Source: Gammaproteobacteria bacterium (GTDB lineage: Bacteria > Pseudomonadota > Gammaproteobacteria > UBA6429). Taken from it: DNA of 20,411 nucleotides. The stretch covers positions 1-20,411 of the forward strand of contig QIKU01000144.1 of NCBI GenBank assembly GCA_003232015.1, given 5' to 3'. Of the stretch, positions 1 to 8,048 are shown piece by piece. The notes beneath the pieces were generated by a model, which saw only the letters and a program-made list of their open reading frames with translations, did no database searches and was not told where the DNA came from. Both the position numbers and the translations under genes were made by a program. The first letter of the stretch is position 1. The number at the start of each line of letters is the position of its first letter.

Positions 1-656
1 AGATTACCACTCGAATCTACAACCGTCACATCATCAATGGATAAATTAGAAATACTGGAGGCAACTAAATGTGTTATCGCTACAATATGTCGTTTAGGCA
101 GGCTATGCCCAGATGCTAATTCCAACATAACCGATGCACTTGCCTTTTTCTGGTCTCGAATAAAAACCGTATCTTTCGGTAAAGCTAAATGAACCCGACT
201 ATTTTTAACCGCAGCAATGGTATTGATTGTACGGGAAAGTTCTTCTTCCTTTGCGCGATGATACCTTGCGTTTTGTAAGAAAGTACTGGTACCGATGCTC
301 TCATCTTTTTGCAATAATTCAAAACCAATTCCGGAAGATTTTGGATAGCCTTCGGCTGCAAGTTCTATTCGTGCCTGTTGCACACTTTCATTATCAACCA
401 GTATCGTGCCACTGGCTAAATCAAGTTTATATTTAACACCAATACGCTGAAGAACCTGCACGACTTCGTTACTGTCTTTTGCGCTAATACTGGAAAATAG
501 CACGCTATAGGCTGGGCCCTGTGCCCAAAATACAATTGCAATGCCAATGGCGATACTGGCAGCAAGCCCCACCAGCAAACCAATTTGCCGTACAACTGGC
601 AGTGCGGACATGCCGGAAAAGGAGCTGTTTAAATTATCTGTTTTAGTTAAATCCAT
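1..656 (-). CDS. fliF: FliF, flagellar MS-ring protein (N-terminal part, cut by window edge)
   Basis: FliF builds the MS ring in the inner membrane, the base on which the flagellar rod, export gate and switch assemble. The gene starts at an ATG (656, minus strand) and runs off the left edge, so about 218 N-terminal codons are visible without a stop. Reading the minus strand gives a cytoplasmic N-terminus, one hydrophobic segment at about residues 24-45 that ends in a W-A-Q-G-P motif, then the conserved FliF/YscJ ring-building region (YSVLFSSISAKD, IGFELLQKD, the stretch around ARYHRAKEEELSRTI, and SRVHLALPKDTVF). A purine-rich GAGAG lies about 6 bases before the ATG. It sits 23 bp downstream of fliE, the usual fliE-fliF order. 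Family assignment is secure; only the N-terminal part can be judged. Confidence 0.95.
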   Translation of the reverse strand, partial: MDLTKTDNLNSSFSGMSALPVVRQIGLLVGLAASIAIGIAIVFWAQGPAYSVLFSSISAKDSNEVVQVLQRIGVKYKLDLASGTILVDNESVQQARIELAAEGYPKSSGIGFELLQKDESIGTSTFLQNARYHRAKEEELSRTINTIAAVKNSRVHLALPKDTVFIRDQKKASASVMLELASGHSLPKRHIVAITHLVASSISNLSIDDVTVVDSSGN

Positions 657-679
657 ATTATCTCTCTATAAAAATCCGA

Positions 680-1039
680 TTAAACCGGCATATTCATAAT
701 TTCCTGATAAGCCTTCACTATCTTGTTTCTTACCTGCAGCATAGCCTGAAATGAAACACTCGATTTTTGCATCGCCATCATCACCTCTGCAATCGGCACA
801 TCCGGATCCCCTTTTTGAAAAGCCTCCTGCAATTTATTGGTTTGTGCCTGTATATCATTAACTTTGTTAATTGAACTTTTTAATAATGTTGAAAATGAAT
901 TCTGCGTGTCTGTTTTATTTTCTGTCGAAACCGCATTGAGTTCCGGTTTTGCAAATGAATTTTGCAGCCCTTTAGCTTGCTCAGACATGGCTCGCATTTG
1001 AGCCAGCAAATCATTGACACCGATTGTATTGTTACTCAT
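680..1039 (-). CDS. fliE: FliE, flagellar hook-basal body rod/MS-ring junction protein
   Basis: FliE joins the MS ring to the proximal rod and is one of the first substrates of the flagellar export apparatus. The protein is 119 aa, close to the family's usual length of about 105-115. The N-terminal third is variable and Asn/Gln-rich; the conserved C-terminal half carries the FliE signature (SFSTLLKSSINKVNDIQAQ, a D-P-D-V-P-I-A-E-V motif near residues 78-86, then MMAMQKSSVSFQAMLQVRNK and YQEIMNMPV at the end). The ATG at 1039 has a weak AGAG-type Shine-Dalgarno. It lies 47 bp after flrC and 23 bp before fliF, so it probably shares the flrBC transcript. I found no well-formed sigma-54 promoter in the gap before it. 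Confidence 0.95.
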   Translation of the reverse strand: MSNNTIGVNDLLAQMRAMSEQAKGLQNSFAKPELNAVSTENKTDTQNSFSTLLKSSINKVNDIQAQTNKLQEAFQKGDPDVPIAEVMMAMQKSSVSFQAMLQVRNKIVKAYQEIMNMPV

Positions 1040-1086
1040 TATTTTTCTCTTTTAATAACGGGTTAAAGGTATAAATATGCTTATTA

Positions 1087-2574
1087 CTAAGCCAGGCTCT
1101 GAACTCCGGGAACTTCAACCCCGTCTTTACGCATTTTTGCAAGTTTATAACGCAACGTACGTTGACTGATCCCCAACTTTTCAGCTGTATCCTTGCGGCT
1201 GCCTTTTGTGTCCTTAATGGCTTGCAGGATTAAGTCCCATTCATGATGCCGTAACCCCCCGTTCAATGAATCCATATCCTGTTCAGGCTTGTCACTACCA
1301 GAACTAAAGGCGCTTTTCTCAGTAGTATTGACTTTATCAGTTATTCCTATTTCTGTAGCAGATACCTTGTCAGCTACTGGCGTTCGCACTTCATCTGAAT
1401 TAAATACGTTGCTATTGGTGCTGGCAGTCAAAAAGGAAGAGGTTTGCGTATCTAGAGGAAAATATATATCTTCATCTGTAATTTTTTCATTTTTATGCAA
1501 GATCATGGCACGCTGTATTACATTATCGAGTTCGCGTACATTACCCGGCCACGGATAGGCTTCCAGTTTATTGCGTGCTTTTACGGTTAATAAAGGTATT
1601 GCTATTCCCATTGAGCGAGCATTGTTTATCATGATATGATCGGCTAAAGGTATAATATCGTTACGGCGATTAGATAATGAATGAATATGCAGTGGAAAAA
1701 CATTGAGTCGGTAGTACAGATCTTCACGGAAACGGCCTTTCTTTACTTCATCCAGCATATTGCGGTTTGATGTTGCCAATACACGTACATCTAAATATAT
1801 AATTTTATTGCCGCCCAGACGTTCAACTTCGCGTTCCTGTAATACGCGCAATAATTTTGCTTGCAAACCTAGATCCATTTCAGATATTTCATCAAGCAAT
1901 AATGTGCCACCCTGTGCCTGTTCAAACTTACCGGGGCTGGATTTATAGGCTCCAGTATAAGCACCTTTTTCATACCCAAACAAAGTTGCCTCCAGCATAT
2001 TCTCAGGAATGGCCGCACAGTTAATTGCAATAAATGGCTTAGCTGCCCGGTTAGATTGTTTATGAATATACTGTGCAACCACTTCTTTACCGGTACCGCT
2101 GTCACCGGTTATCATCACCGTTGCATCATTAGGTGCAACTCGTTTTGCAATTTCAAACATATTCTTGCTGTTTTCATCAACGGCAATAATGTCGTCTTCA
2201 CTCATATCAGCATAGCCGACATAGCGTTCCACCATATTCACCAGCACTTCCGCTTCAAAAGGCTTTACCAGATAATCCACTGCACCTTTGCGAATGGTCG
2301 AAACGGCTTGTTCAATTGTGCCATAGGCCGTCATTAACATAACGGGTAAATCTGGTTTATCTTTTTTTATTTTTTCCAGTAGATTGGTTCCTTCCATATT
2401 AGGCATATGAATATCACTGATCACCAAATCAACATCCTGCTTATCCAGATAGCGTAAGGCTTCACGACCATCATTAACCGAACCTACATTGTAGCCCGCA
2501 CATTTCAATGTATCACTGAGTGCTTCATTTAAGGAAATATCATCTTCGACGACTAATACCGTTGCTCTATTCAT
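1087..2574 (-). CDS. flrC: FlrC/FleR, sigma-54-dependent flagellar response regulator
   Basis: NtrC-family activator of class III flagellar promoters, phosphorylated by FlrB/FleS. The 495 aa hold three domains. Receiver, about 1-118: acidic D11/D12, phospho-acceptor D54, T82, K104. AAA+ sigma-54 interaction domain, about 130-370: Walker A GDSGTGKE at 157-164, a GAYTGA loop at 204-209, Walker B with D228-E229, and an arginine-finger region RFREDLYYRLNVFPL near 281-295. A Fis-type helix-turn-helix lies at about 445-490 (GSRKDTAEKLGISQRTLRYK). The sigma-54 contact loop reads GAYTGA rather than the commoner GAFTGA; this keeps an aromatic residue and is probably functional. The linker between AAA+ and HTH (about 375-440) is Ser/Thr-rich and low in conservation. 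ATG at 2574 is preceded by AAAGG; the gene lies 28 bp after flrB. Confidence 0.95.
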   Translation of the reverse strand: MNRATVLVVEDDISLNEALSDTLKCAGYNVGSVNDGREALRYLDKQDVDLVISDIHMPNMEGTNLLEKIKKDKPDLPVMLMTAYGTIEQAVSTIRKGAVDYLVKPFEAEVLVNMVERYVGYADMSEDDIIAVDENSKNMFEIAKRVAPNDATVMITGDSGTGKEVVAQYIHKQSNRAAKPFIAINCAAIPENMLEATLFGYEKGAYTGAYKSSPGKFEQAQGGTLLLDEISEMDLGLQAKLLRVLQEREVERLGGNKIIYLDVRVLATSNRNMLDEVKKGRFREDLYYRLNVFPLHIHSLSNRRNDIIPLADHIMINNARSMGIAIPLLTVKARNKLEAYPWPGNVRELDNVIQRAMILHKNEKITDEDIYFPLDTQTSSFLTASTNSNVFNSDEVRTPVADKVSATEIGITDKVNTTEKSAFSSGSDKPEQDMDSLNGGLRHHEWDLILQAIKDTKGSRKDTAEKLGISQRTLRYKLAKMRKDGVEVPGVQSLA

Positions 2575-2602
2575 TGCTTTTACCTTTAACCTTAAAATTT
2601 AG

Positions 2603-3793
2603 TTATGCGGTCTGTTGCATTTCTATTTTTTTATTTTCTTCAAACAGGGGAATTTCAATACTAAAAACGGTTCCCTGCGGTTTAACCTGCGCAACGGATA
2701 TTTCACCACTGTGTGCATGGATTACAGCACGAACTACAGCCAGGCCTAATCCAGTGCCATCCGATCTTGTTGTAAAAAAAGGTTCAAATACATTGTCCAT
2801 ATTTTCATCTTTAATACCTGCACCATTATCCTGAATTTCTAAAATCAGATTATTTCCACTCACATCGGTTATAAGCAGCAATATTCCGTTTTCACCCATC
2901 GCCTGAATGGCGTTAACAAATAAATTAATGAGTGAGCTGATTAACATCTGTCGGTTCCCTTTCAGGAAGACATCGCCATCTATCCTGTTCTCCCATTCAA
3001 AGTGGGTATGTGATGCATCAATATGGGTTTCGATGGTTTGCATTAATTCGCTAACTAAATCGACAAGAGAAAAAACAGTGTTGGATAAATTTGAACCCCG
3101 TGCATACATCAGCATGTCATTCACTAGATGTTCCAGATGGCGTAGTCGCGCCATTAATTTTTCACTGAGAACGATACGGTCGTCATTATTCAGGTTTTGT
3201 CGTTTTAGATTGGAAGAATACAGAATGGCGGAAGAAAGAGGTGTGCGGATCTGATGCGCCAGTGATGCAGCGGTTTGCCCCATGGTAACAAGACGTTGCT
3301 GCTGGCTTAAATTATTTTGTAGTATTTTTTGTTCGGTTACATCGTTAAGCAGGATAATTTGACCCGGCTCTGCGCCTAGCGGGCAAGTTGATAACGTAAC
3401 CCAGCGACCATTTTTTAATGCTATTTCATGCTGCGCGTTTTTAATATCAAAAACACGCTGGGAAACGCTGTTCCATGACTGCTGTTCTAATGGCTCACCT
3501 AAAAGTTCTAAAGCAATTGCGTTATAACTTTTTATAATGCCTTCGCCATCCAGTACAATTACACCGGCAGGTAGAGCCTGTAAAATAGACTCCAGACGCT
3601 TTGCCAGTTGCTCTTTTTCCTGAAGTTCTCTGATACGTTCAGACTTTGTGGCAACAAGCTCTTCGGTTAATGTCGCAACCTGCTCTTCTAAAGCAAAATA
3701 AGATGAAGATAATTGACTCGATAAATCGTTAAATGCCTTAAACGCATCTTGCAATTCATGAGGATTACTAATTTGTAAAGACTCTACCTTCAC
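2603..3793 (-). CDS. flrB: FlrB/FleS, cytoplasmic flagellar sensor histidine kinase
   Basis: Histidine kinase that phosphorylates FlrC to switch on middle and late flagellar genes. No membrane segment is seen, as expected for this cytoplasmic kinase. Domains in the 396-aa form: an N-terminal coiled coil (about 25-70), a PAS domain (about 70-155; LPAGVIVLDGEGIIKSYNA), HisKA with phospho-accepting H180 in SLAHQIRTPLSSAIL, and HATPase_c with an N-box (LINLFVNAIQAMG), G1 DNGAGI and G2 GTGLGLAVV. I set the start at the GTG at 3793: GGAG lies 6 bases before it and it is 29 bases from the predicted sigma-54 transcription start. A longer reading from a GTG at 3811 has no visible ribosome site and would leave only about 11 bases of leader. 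It is the first gene of the flrB-flrC-fliE-fliF run. Confidence 0.92.
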   Translation of the reverse strand: MKVESLQISNPHELQDAFKAFNDLSSQLSSSYFALEEQVATLTEELVATKSERIRELQEKEQLAKRLESILQALPAGVIVLDGEGIIKSYNAIALELLGEPLEQQSWNSVSQRVFDIKNAQHEIALKNGRWVTLSTCPLGAEPGQIILLNDVTEQKILQNNLSQQQRLVTMGQTAASLAHQIRTPLSSAILYSSNLKRQNLNNDDRIVLSEKLMARLRHLEHLVNDMLMYARGSNLSNTVFSLVDLVSELMQTIETHIDASHTHFEWENRIDGDVFLKGNRQMLISSLINLFVNAIQAMGENGILLLITDVSGNNLILEIQDNGAGIKDENMDNVFEPFFTTRSDGTGLGLAVVRAVIHAHSGEISVAQVKPQGTVFSIEIPLFEENKKIEMQQTA

Positions 3794-3832
3794 GATGGGC
3801 TCCAACAACACATAATTATGTAGAATTGTTAG

Positions 3833-3849
3833 AGCAAAAACTGTGCCTG
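3833..3849 (-). promoter_or_regulatory. Sigma-54 (RpoN) promoter for flrB
   Basis: On the minus strand the sequence reads AGGCACAGTTTTTGCT: GG and GC dinucleotides separated by exactly 10 bases, matching TGGCACG-N4-TTGCA at nearly every conserved position. The expected start site is near 3822, about 29 bases before the GTG at 3793. In Vibrio and Pseudomonas the flrBC/fleSR operon is transcribed by RpoN under FlrA/FleQ, which agrees with this site. Confidence 0.8.
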
Positions 3850-3986
3850 AATAGCAACGCCTGATAAATCAATGAGTTACAATTTCAAAATTTTGGAGTG
3901 TCAGAATTATGTCGTTTTCTGTTTGTTTTCAAACACACCTGTTCAATGTTGGCACTTATCGACAAAAAAGGGGGAGCACTATTCTT

Positions 3987-4517
3987 TTACATAAATAATA
4001 GCTCTACTGTTTTCATCCTGATAAATAGTCTCATTCTACCATTGTGTTCACACAATACCTCAAAACCATATTTTAAATAAAATTCCATCGCGCCAGCATT
4101 CAAGCAATCTACAATCACGGCATAGGCTTTAATATGGGCATTCACTTCCCACAAATATTCGAGTGCTTTAATAAGCGTAATTTTTCCTAACCCTTGTCCA
4201 TGGTATTCCGCATGCACAGCAAGCTGAGCAATTAAAAATACGGGGATTGGGTAATGCGGTAGTTTTTTTGCTAAGTCACCAGGCAACGTATCGTGTCTAA
4301 TTAAGCTGAGCGTAATCGTATAAAAAGCACAAATAGGATATTTTCCATCAGGAAGTGGCTCTGTGGCTGGTAATAGCATAGTGCGACTAATACCCACCTC
4401 CATATGCCTGGATGCTTTGGTTTGTATAAAGATATTTAGCTCATTTTCACCGCTATCAAACGATGCACGATCATGGCGGCTTTTATCAAGTTCAACAAAT
4501 TCCTTTGTCCAGTTCAC
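3987..4517 (-). CDS. TacT-like GNAT acetyltransferase toxin of a type II toxin-antitoxin pair
   Basis: GNAT-fold acetyltransferase of the TacT/AtaT kind, which uses acetyl-CoA to acetylate aminoacyl-tRNA and stop translation. The 176 aa contain the family's N-terminal FDSGENELNIFI block, a core strand FLIAQLAVHAEYHGQGLG holding the acetyl-CoA pyrophosphate loop (Q/R-x-x-G-x-G/A type), and the C-terminal FYLKYGFEVL motif that carries the usual catalytic tyrosine. The start is a GTG at 4517 that shares the GTGA overlap with the antitoxin stop, so translation is coupled. The last residues (VELLFM) extend slightly past the typical end. The precise tRNA target cannot be read from sequence. It lies directly upstream of the flagellar flrB promoter, in the same orientation, with no clear terminator between. 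Confidence 0.88.
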   Translation of the reverse strand: MNWTKEFVELDKSRHDRASFDSGENELNIFIQTKASRHMEVGISRTMLLPATEPLPDGKYPICAFYTITLSLIRHDTLPGDLAKKLPHYPIPVFLIAQLAVHAEYHGQGLGKITLIKALEYLWEVNAHIKAYAVIVDCLNAGAMEFYLKYGFEVLCEHNGRMRLFIRMKTVELLFM

Positions 4518-4783
4518 TTAATACCCTGATCTTTTGTAAATGCAGCAGCGTCTAACAAAGCAGTACTCGGTTTTCGTACCTTTTCACAGGCATGTATAAA
4601 CCGGTCAAAGACATCATCGGGAACGCTGATGCTTTCATGCTCAACAATTACTTTTGATGCATCCTGATCCATGAGTCTGACGACATATTCCGTTAGACTT
4701 TTCATACCTAACAAAGCTGAGGCTTTTTCTGCCTTGGATTTAATTTCTTCGTCTAAGCGCATATCAAAGCGTGTTGTAGCCAT
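4514..4783 (-). CDS. TacA-like DUF1778 ribbon-helix-helix antitoxin
   Basis: Antitoxin partner of the GNAT toxin; it should bind the toxin through its C-terminal tail and repress its own operon through the N-terminal ribbon-helix-helix. The 89 aa show the DUF1778 pattern: an N-terminal beta strand and first helix (TTRFDMRLDEEIKSKAEKAS, residues 3-22), a second helix in LLGMKSLTEYVVRLMDQDA, then a charged tail with VPDDVFDRFIHAC. The ATG at 4783 has a good AGGAG 8 bases upstream. Its TGA overlaps the toxin's GTG by 4 bases. The upstream region holds a strong promoter bracketed by two palindromes, which supports autoregulation. Confidence 0.9.
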   Translation of the reverse strand: MATTRFDMRLDEEIKSKAEKASALLGMKSLTEYVVRLMDQDASKVIVEHESISVPDDVFDRFIHACEKVRKPSTALLDAAAFTKDQGIK

Positions 4784-4804
4784 ATCTGTTCTCCTATCAA
4801 GTTC

Positions 4805-4823
4805 GTACGGAATAAATCCGTAC
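4805..4823. promoter_or_regulatory. Candidate antitoxin operator, proximal palindrome
   Basis: A perfect inverted repeat, GTACGGA-ATAAA-TCCGTAC (7-bp arms, 5-bp spacer, 19 bp), lies just downstream of the predicted transcription start and 22 bp before the antitoxin ATG. A second 19-bp copy with one arm mismatch lies upstream of the promoter at 4866-4884. Ribbon-helix-helix antitoxins bind such repeated palindromes, so this is inferred to be an autorepression site. Confidence 0.6.
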
Positions 4824-4833
4824 TGATATACAA

Positions 4834-4862
4834 AATATAGGGGTTACAGGCTATTTTGTCAA
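4834..4862 (-). promoter_or_regulatory. Sigma-70 promoter of the toxin-antitoxin operon
   Basis: On the minus strand TTGACA (4862-4857) is followed by a 17-base spacer and TATATT (4839-4834): a perfect -35 box and a five-of-six -10 box. The start site should fall near 4827, about 45 bases before the antitoxin ATG. It is bracketed by the two palindromes. Confidence 0.75.
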
Positions 4863-4889
4863 TATGTACGGACTATTTACGTACATATT
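4861..4889. promoter_or_regulatory. Candidate antitoxin operator, distal palindrome
   Basis: An inverted repeat with 10-bp arms (AATATGTACG / CGTACATATT) and a 9-bp spacer overlaps the upstream edge of the -35 box. Its core, GTACGGACTATTTACGTAC at 4866-4884, has the same 19-bp layout as the proximal operator. The two centres are 61 bp apart, close to six helical turns, which would place both on the same face of the DNA. Confidence 0.6.
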
Positions 4890-5144
4890 GGGACTTGGGA
4901 GAAAGTCTAAGGGGAAAAGGGGGCAAGTACTGACGGGGCTCCCCCGATGGTTATTAAACTAGAGGGGATCCATTCTGGCCCTGATGGTTTTTGATGACTT
5001 GATAGACAATTTATACCGTCGCTAAATTCCTAGATTTATTGCGCTTACAAATTGAATTCACGTAAAAGCTTAGGAGCTCAAATCTAAACTAAGAGACACC
5101 CTAAAAAACGAGTTACTGTCAGATCATACTACATTTAAAGTGGT
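4890..5144. other. Intergenic stretch between the TA promoter and the asd stop
   Basis: About 255 bp with no supported gene. It contains G-rich runs and a short 5-bp hairpin (CGGGG/CCCCG around 4934-4946) without a U-tract, and a 5-bp repeat AAAGT/ACTTT right after the asd stop. No convincing terminator for the leu-asd operon could be assigned. Confidence 0.4.
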
Positions 5145-6257
5145 TTAACTTTCCAGGAGAATCCGCAACATGCGCCGTAAAGGCTCGGCCGCCCCCCATA
5201 ATAATTGGTCACCAACAGTAAAAGCCGATAAATAATCATTCCCCATAGAAAGTTTACGCATCCGCCCCACCGGGACGGTTAATGTACCGGTAACGGCGGC
5301 CGGCGTGAGTTCTTTTATTGTTACAGCAGGTTCATTATCTACCACCTTAACCCAGTCATTATGCTGCGCAAGCATGTCACTGATTTCATCGAGTGGTACG
5401 TCTTTTTTCATTTTGATAGTGAGCGCCTGCGAATGGCAACGCATTGCACCAATGCGTACACATAAGCCGTCAATCGGTACAGGATTATCGGAACGGCCTA
5501 ATATTTTGTTAGTTTCAACCTGTGCTTTCCATTCTTCTTTGGTCTGACCGCTGCCGATCGGCACATCAATCCAGGGAATTAAACTCGCAGCCAGCGGTGC
5601 CGGCCATTGTTCTGTTGGGTAGGCATCGCTGCGCATAAAGTCGGTGACATTTTTATCGATGTCTAAAATGGCAGAAGCTGGATCGTCATTGAGTGCTTTT
5701 ACATTATCGTTAATTGCACCCATCTGGCGAATGAGCTCGCGCATATTACGGGCACCGGCACCGGAAGCGGCCTGGTAAGTCATGGGGGTTATCCATTCAA
5801 CCAGATCTTTTTCAAACAAGCCGCCCACCGCCATCAACATTAAACTGACCGTGCAGTTACCACCCACATAAGTTTTTACACCCGACTGAATCCCATTAGT
5901 GATCTCAGCTTTATTCACTGGATCAAGCACAATAATGCTTTCATCCACCATACGTAATGCTGATGCGGCATCAATCCAGTAGCCATCCCAACCGGATTTG
6001 CGCAATGCGGCATACACTTCTTTGGTATAGTCTCCGCCCTGACAGGTTACAATGACATCCATTGCACTGAGTTCAGTGATATCTTTGGCATCTTTTAAGG
6101 CCGCAACCTCTTTGCCTACATCCGGGCCAGCCTGCCCGGTTTGTGATGTGGTAAAAAAGACCGGTTCAATATCTGTAAAATCGTTTTCATCCCGCATCCG
6201 TTGCATAAGAACAGAGCCCACCATACCGCGCCAACCGACAAAACCTACACGTTTCAT
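5145..6257 (-). CDS. asd: Aspartate-semialdehyde dehydrogenase
   Basis: Reduces L-4-aspartyl phosphate to L-aspartate 4-semialdehyde with NADPH, the branch-point step to lysine/diaminopimelate, methionine and threonine. The 370 aa match the enterobacterial-type enzyme (367 aa in E. coli) over the full length: N-terminal [18 protein letters not shown] cofactor loop, active-site C135 in [10 protein letters not shown], and H275 in [16 protein letters not shown], ending in [14 protein letters not shown] place the start at ATG 6257 because the family begins [16 protein letters not shown] and an AAAGGA lies upstream; an in-frame extension to 6302 adds 15 unrelated residues. It follows leuB by 48 bp, so it is probably the last gene of the leu operon, an order also found in Pseudomonas. 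Confidence 0.97.
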   Translation of the reverse strand: MKRVGFVGWRGMVGSVLMQRMRDENDFTDIEPVFFTTSQTGQAGPDVGKEVAALKDAKDITELSAMDVIVTCQGGDYTKEVYAALRKSGWDGYWIDAASALRMVDESIIVLDPVNKAEITNGIQSGVKTYVGGNCTVSLMLMAVGGLFEKDLVEWITPMTYQAASGAGARNMRELIRQMGAINDNVKALNDDPASAILDIDKNVTDFMRSDAYPTEQWPAPLAASLIPWIDVPIGSGQTKEEWKAQVETNKILGRSDNPVPIDGLCVRIGAMRCHSQALTIKMKKDVPLDEISDMLAQHNDWVKVVDNEPAVTIKELTPAAVTGTLTVPVGRMRKLSMGNDYLSAFTVGDQLLWGAAEPLRRMLRILLES

Positions 6258-6305
6258 TTTTATTCCTTTATTATTTAAATTTCTAGTTAACCACACGGAC
6301 ACAAA

Positions 6306-7379
6306 TTATAATTCAGCTAACACCGCATTACCCATTTCCGATGTGCTCACTTTATTCATACCATCACTGTAAATATCCTGCGTACGTAAGCCGTCATCCA
6401 GTACTTTATTTACCGCCGCTTCAATACGTTCTGCATTGTCTGCATCATTCAATGAATAGCGCAACATCATGGCCACCGATAAAATAGTGGCAAGTGGATT
6501 AGCTATATTCTGCCCTGCAATATCGGGCGCTGAACCATGAATGGGTTCGTACATACCTTTGCTGTTGATATCCAGTGAGGCTGACGGCAACATGCCGATA
6601 GAGCCGGTTAACATGGCGGCACAGTCTGATAAGATGTCACCAAACATATTGGTGGTGACCATCACATCGAATTGCTTTGGTTCACGAACCAGTTGCATTG
6701 CGGCATTGTCCACATACATATGGCTTAGTTCAATATGGCTGAAGTCGGTTGCTTCTTTTGTTACAACCTCACGCCACAGTTCGGTACACTCCAGTACGTT
6801 GGCTTTGTCCACTGAACACACTCGGTTATCACGCTTGGCTGCAATATCAAACGCCACTTTTGCAATTCGGCTGATCTCGGATTCACGGTAAACCAGTGTA
6901 TTATAACCTTCGCGTTCACCATTATCGAGTGTACGTACCCCGCGTGGTTTTCCAAAATAAATACCACCCGTTAACTCGCGCACAATCATAATATCCAGGC
7001 CAGATACTACTTCCGGTTTTAATGTCGAGGCATCCGCAAGCTGTGGATATAAAATTGCGGGGCGCAGATTAGCAAATAATTCAAGCTCGGCGCGCAGACC
7101 TAACAAACCTTTTTCAGGTCGTACAGCTATATCCAGTGACTCCCATTTATAGCCACCCACTGCACCTAATAGAATCGAATCAGATTCTTTTGCTAGTTGC
7201 AGTGTTTCTTCCGGCAAGGGTGAACCGGTTTTATCATAAGCTGAACCACCCACTAAACCCTGTTCAAGTTCAACGTCCAGGCCATAGGCCTGTTTTAAAC
7301 GTTCTATTACTTTAACGGCTTCGGCAACAATTTCCTGGCCGATGCCGTCACCGGGAAGTACTGCTATTTTTTTTGTCAT
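6306..7379 (-). CDS. leuB: 3-isopropylmalate dehydrogenase
   Basis: Oxidises and decarboxylates (2R,3S)-3-isopropylmalate to 2-oxoisocaproate with NAD, the third step specific to leucine synthesis. The 357 aa cover the whole family: N-terminal [13 protein letters not shown], the substrate-binding arginine regions [13 protein letters not shown] and [15 protein letters not shown], the catalytic lysine in SVDKANVLE, the metal-binding aspartates in [17 protein letters not shown], and the NAD adenine-binding motif [16 protein letters not shown] 7379 has AGGAA upstream. It lies 15 bp after leuD. Confidence 0.97.
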   Translation of the reverse strand: MTKKIAVLPGDGIGQEIVAEAVKVIERLKQAYGLDVELEQGLVGGSAYDKTGSPLPEETLQLAKESDSILLGAVGGYKWESLDIAVRPEKGLLGLRAELELFANLRPAILYPQLADASTLKPEVVSGLDIMIVRELTGGIYFGKPRGVRTLDNGEREGYNTLVYRESEISRIAKVAFDIAAKRDNRVCSVDKANVLECTELWREVVTKEATDFSHIELSHMYVDNAAMQLVREPKQFDVMVTTNMFGDILSDCAAMLTGSIGMLPSASLDINSKGMYEPIHGSAPDIAGQNIANPLATILSVAMMLRYSLNDADNAERIEAAVNKVLDDGLRTQDIYSDGMNKVSTSEMGNAVLAEL

Positions 7380-7394
7380 GTCTTTATTCCTGAA

Positions 7395-8033
7395 TTAATT
7401 AAATAACCACGGCGCTTGCTGCGCTCGCCGTTGTTCGTATGCTTTAATATCGTCAACATGTTCCAGGGTCATAGCAATATCATCCAGACCATTGATTAAA
7501 CAGTGCTTACGGAACTCATCTACTTCAAACTGAATTTTATCTCCATTGGGCTTACTGATTGTTTGCGAAGCTAAATCTACTTTTAACTGATAACCTTCAG
7601 TTGCGGCTATTTCATTAAAAAGTGCATTCACATCCTTATCCAATAAAATAATTGGCAGAATACCATTTTTAAAACAATTATTAAAAAAGATGTCGGCATA
7701 GCTTGGTGCAATCACAACTCTAAAGCCATAATCCAGTAAAGCCCAGGGAGCATGTTCCCGACTGGAACCACAGCCAAAATTTTCACGCGCAATCAAAATA
7801 TTCGCGCCAGCATAACGTGACTGGTTTAAGACAAAATCAGGATTCAGTGGCCTGCCACTGTTATCCATACCTGGTTCACCATGATCAAGATAACGCCATT
7901 CATCAAACAAATTCGGCCCAAAACCACTGCGCTTGATTGATTTTAAAAACTGCTTTGGAATAATGGCATCGGTGTCTACGTTTGGCCTGTCCATCGGCGC
8001 AACAATGCCTTCTACTGTCGTTAATTTTTCCAT
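7395..8033 (-). CDS. leuD: 3-isopropylmalate dehydratase, small subunit
   Basis: Small (swivel-domain) subunit of isopropylmalate isomerase; with LeuC it converts 2-isopropylmalate to 3-isopropylmalate. The 212 aa match the family (201 in E. coli): N-terminal [20 protein letters not shown], the conserved [16 protein letters not shown] loop, and [18 protein letters not shown]. The C-terminus ([12 protein letters not shown]) is typical of proteobacterial LeuD. ATG 8033 follows an AGGAAAAGGA purine run. The gene is 15 bp after leuC, so the two subunits are tightly co-expressed. Confidence 0.97.
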   Translation of the reverse strand: MEKLTTVEGIVAPMDRPNVDTDAIIPKQFLKSIKRSGFGPNLFDEWRYLDHGEPGMDNSGRPLNPDFVLNQSRYAGANILIARENFGCGSSREHAPWALLDYGFRVVIAPSYADIFFNNCFKNGILPIILLDKDVNALFNEIAATEGYQLKVDLASQTISKPNGDKIQFEVDEFRKHCLINGLDDIAMTLEHVDDIKAYEQRRAQQAPWLFN

Positions 8034-8048
8034 ATCCTTTTCCTGCTT

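Noticed and set aside
1076..1095. Possible sigma-54 promoter for fliE at the end of flrC (minus strand TGGC...GCAT).
   Set aside because: The GG and GC are separated by 11 bases, not 10, and the remaining positions match poorly; one extra base normally abolishes RpoN recognition.
3909..3998. Short plus-strand reading frame of about 29 codons starting at ATG 3909 with a GGAG upstream.
   Set aside because: No recognisable protein, no promoter, wide ribosome-site spacing, and it runs into the toxin gene on the other strand.
4934..4946. CGGGG/CCCCG hairpin as terminator of the leu-asd operon.
   Set aside because: Only a 5-bp stem with a 3-base loop, no U-tract on either side, and it is about 200 bp beyond the asd stop.
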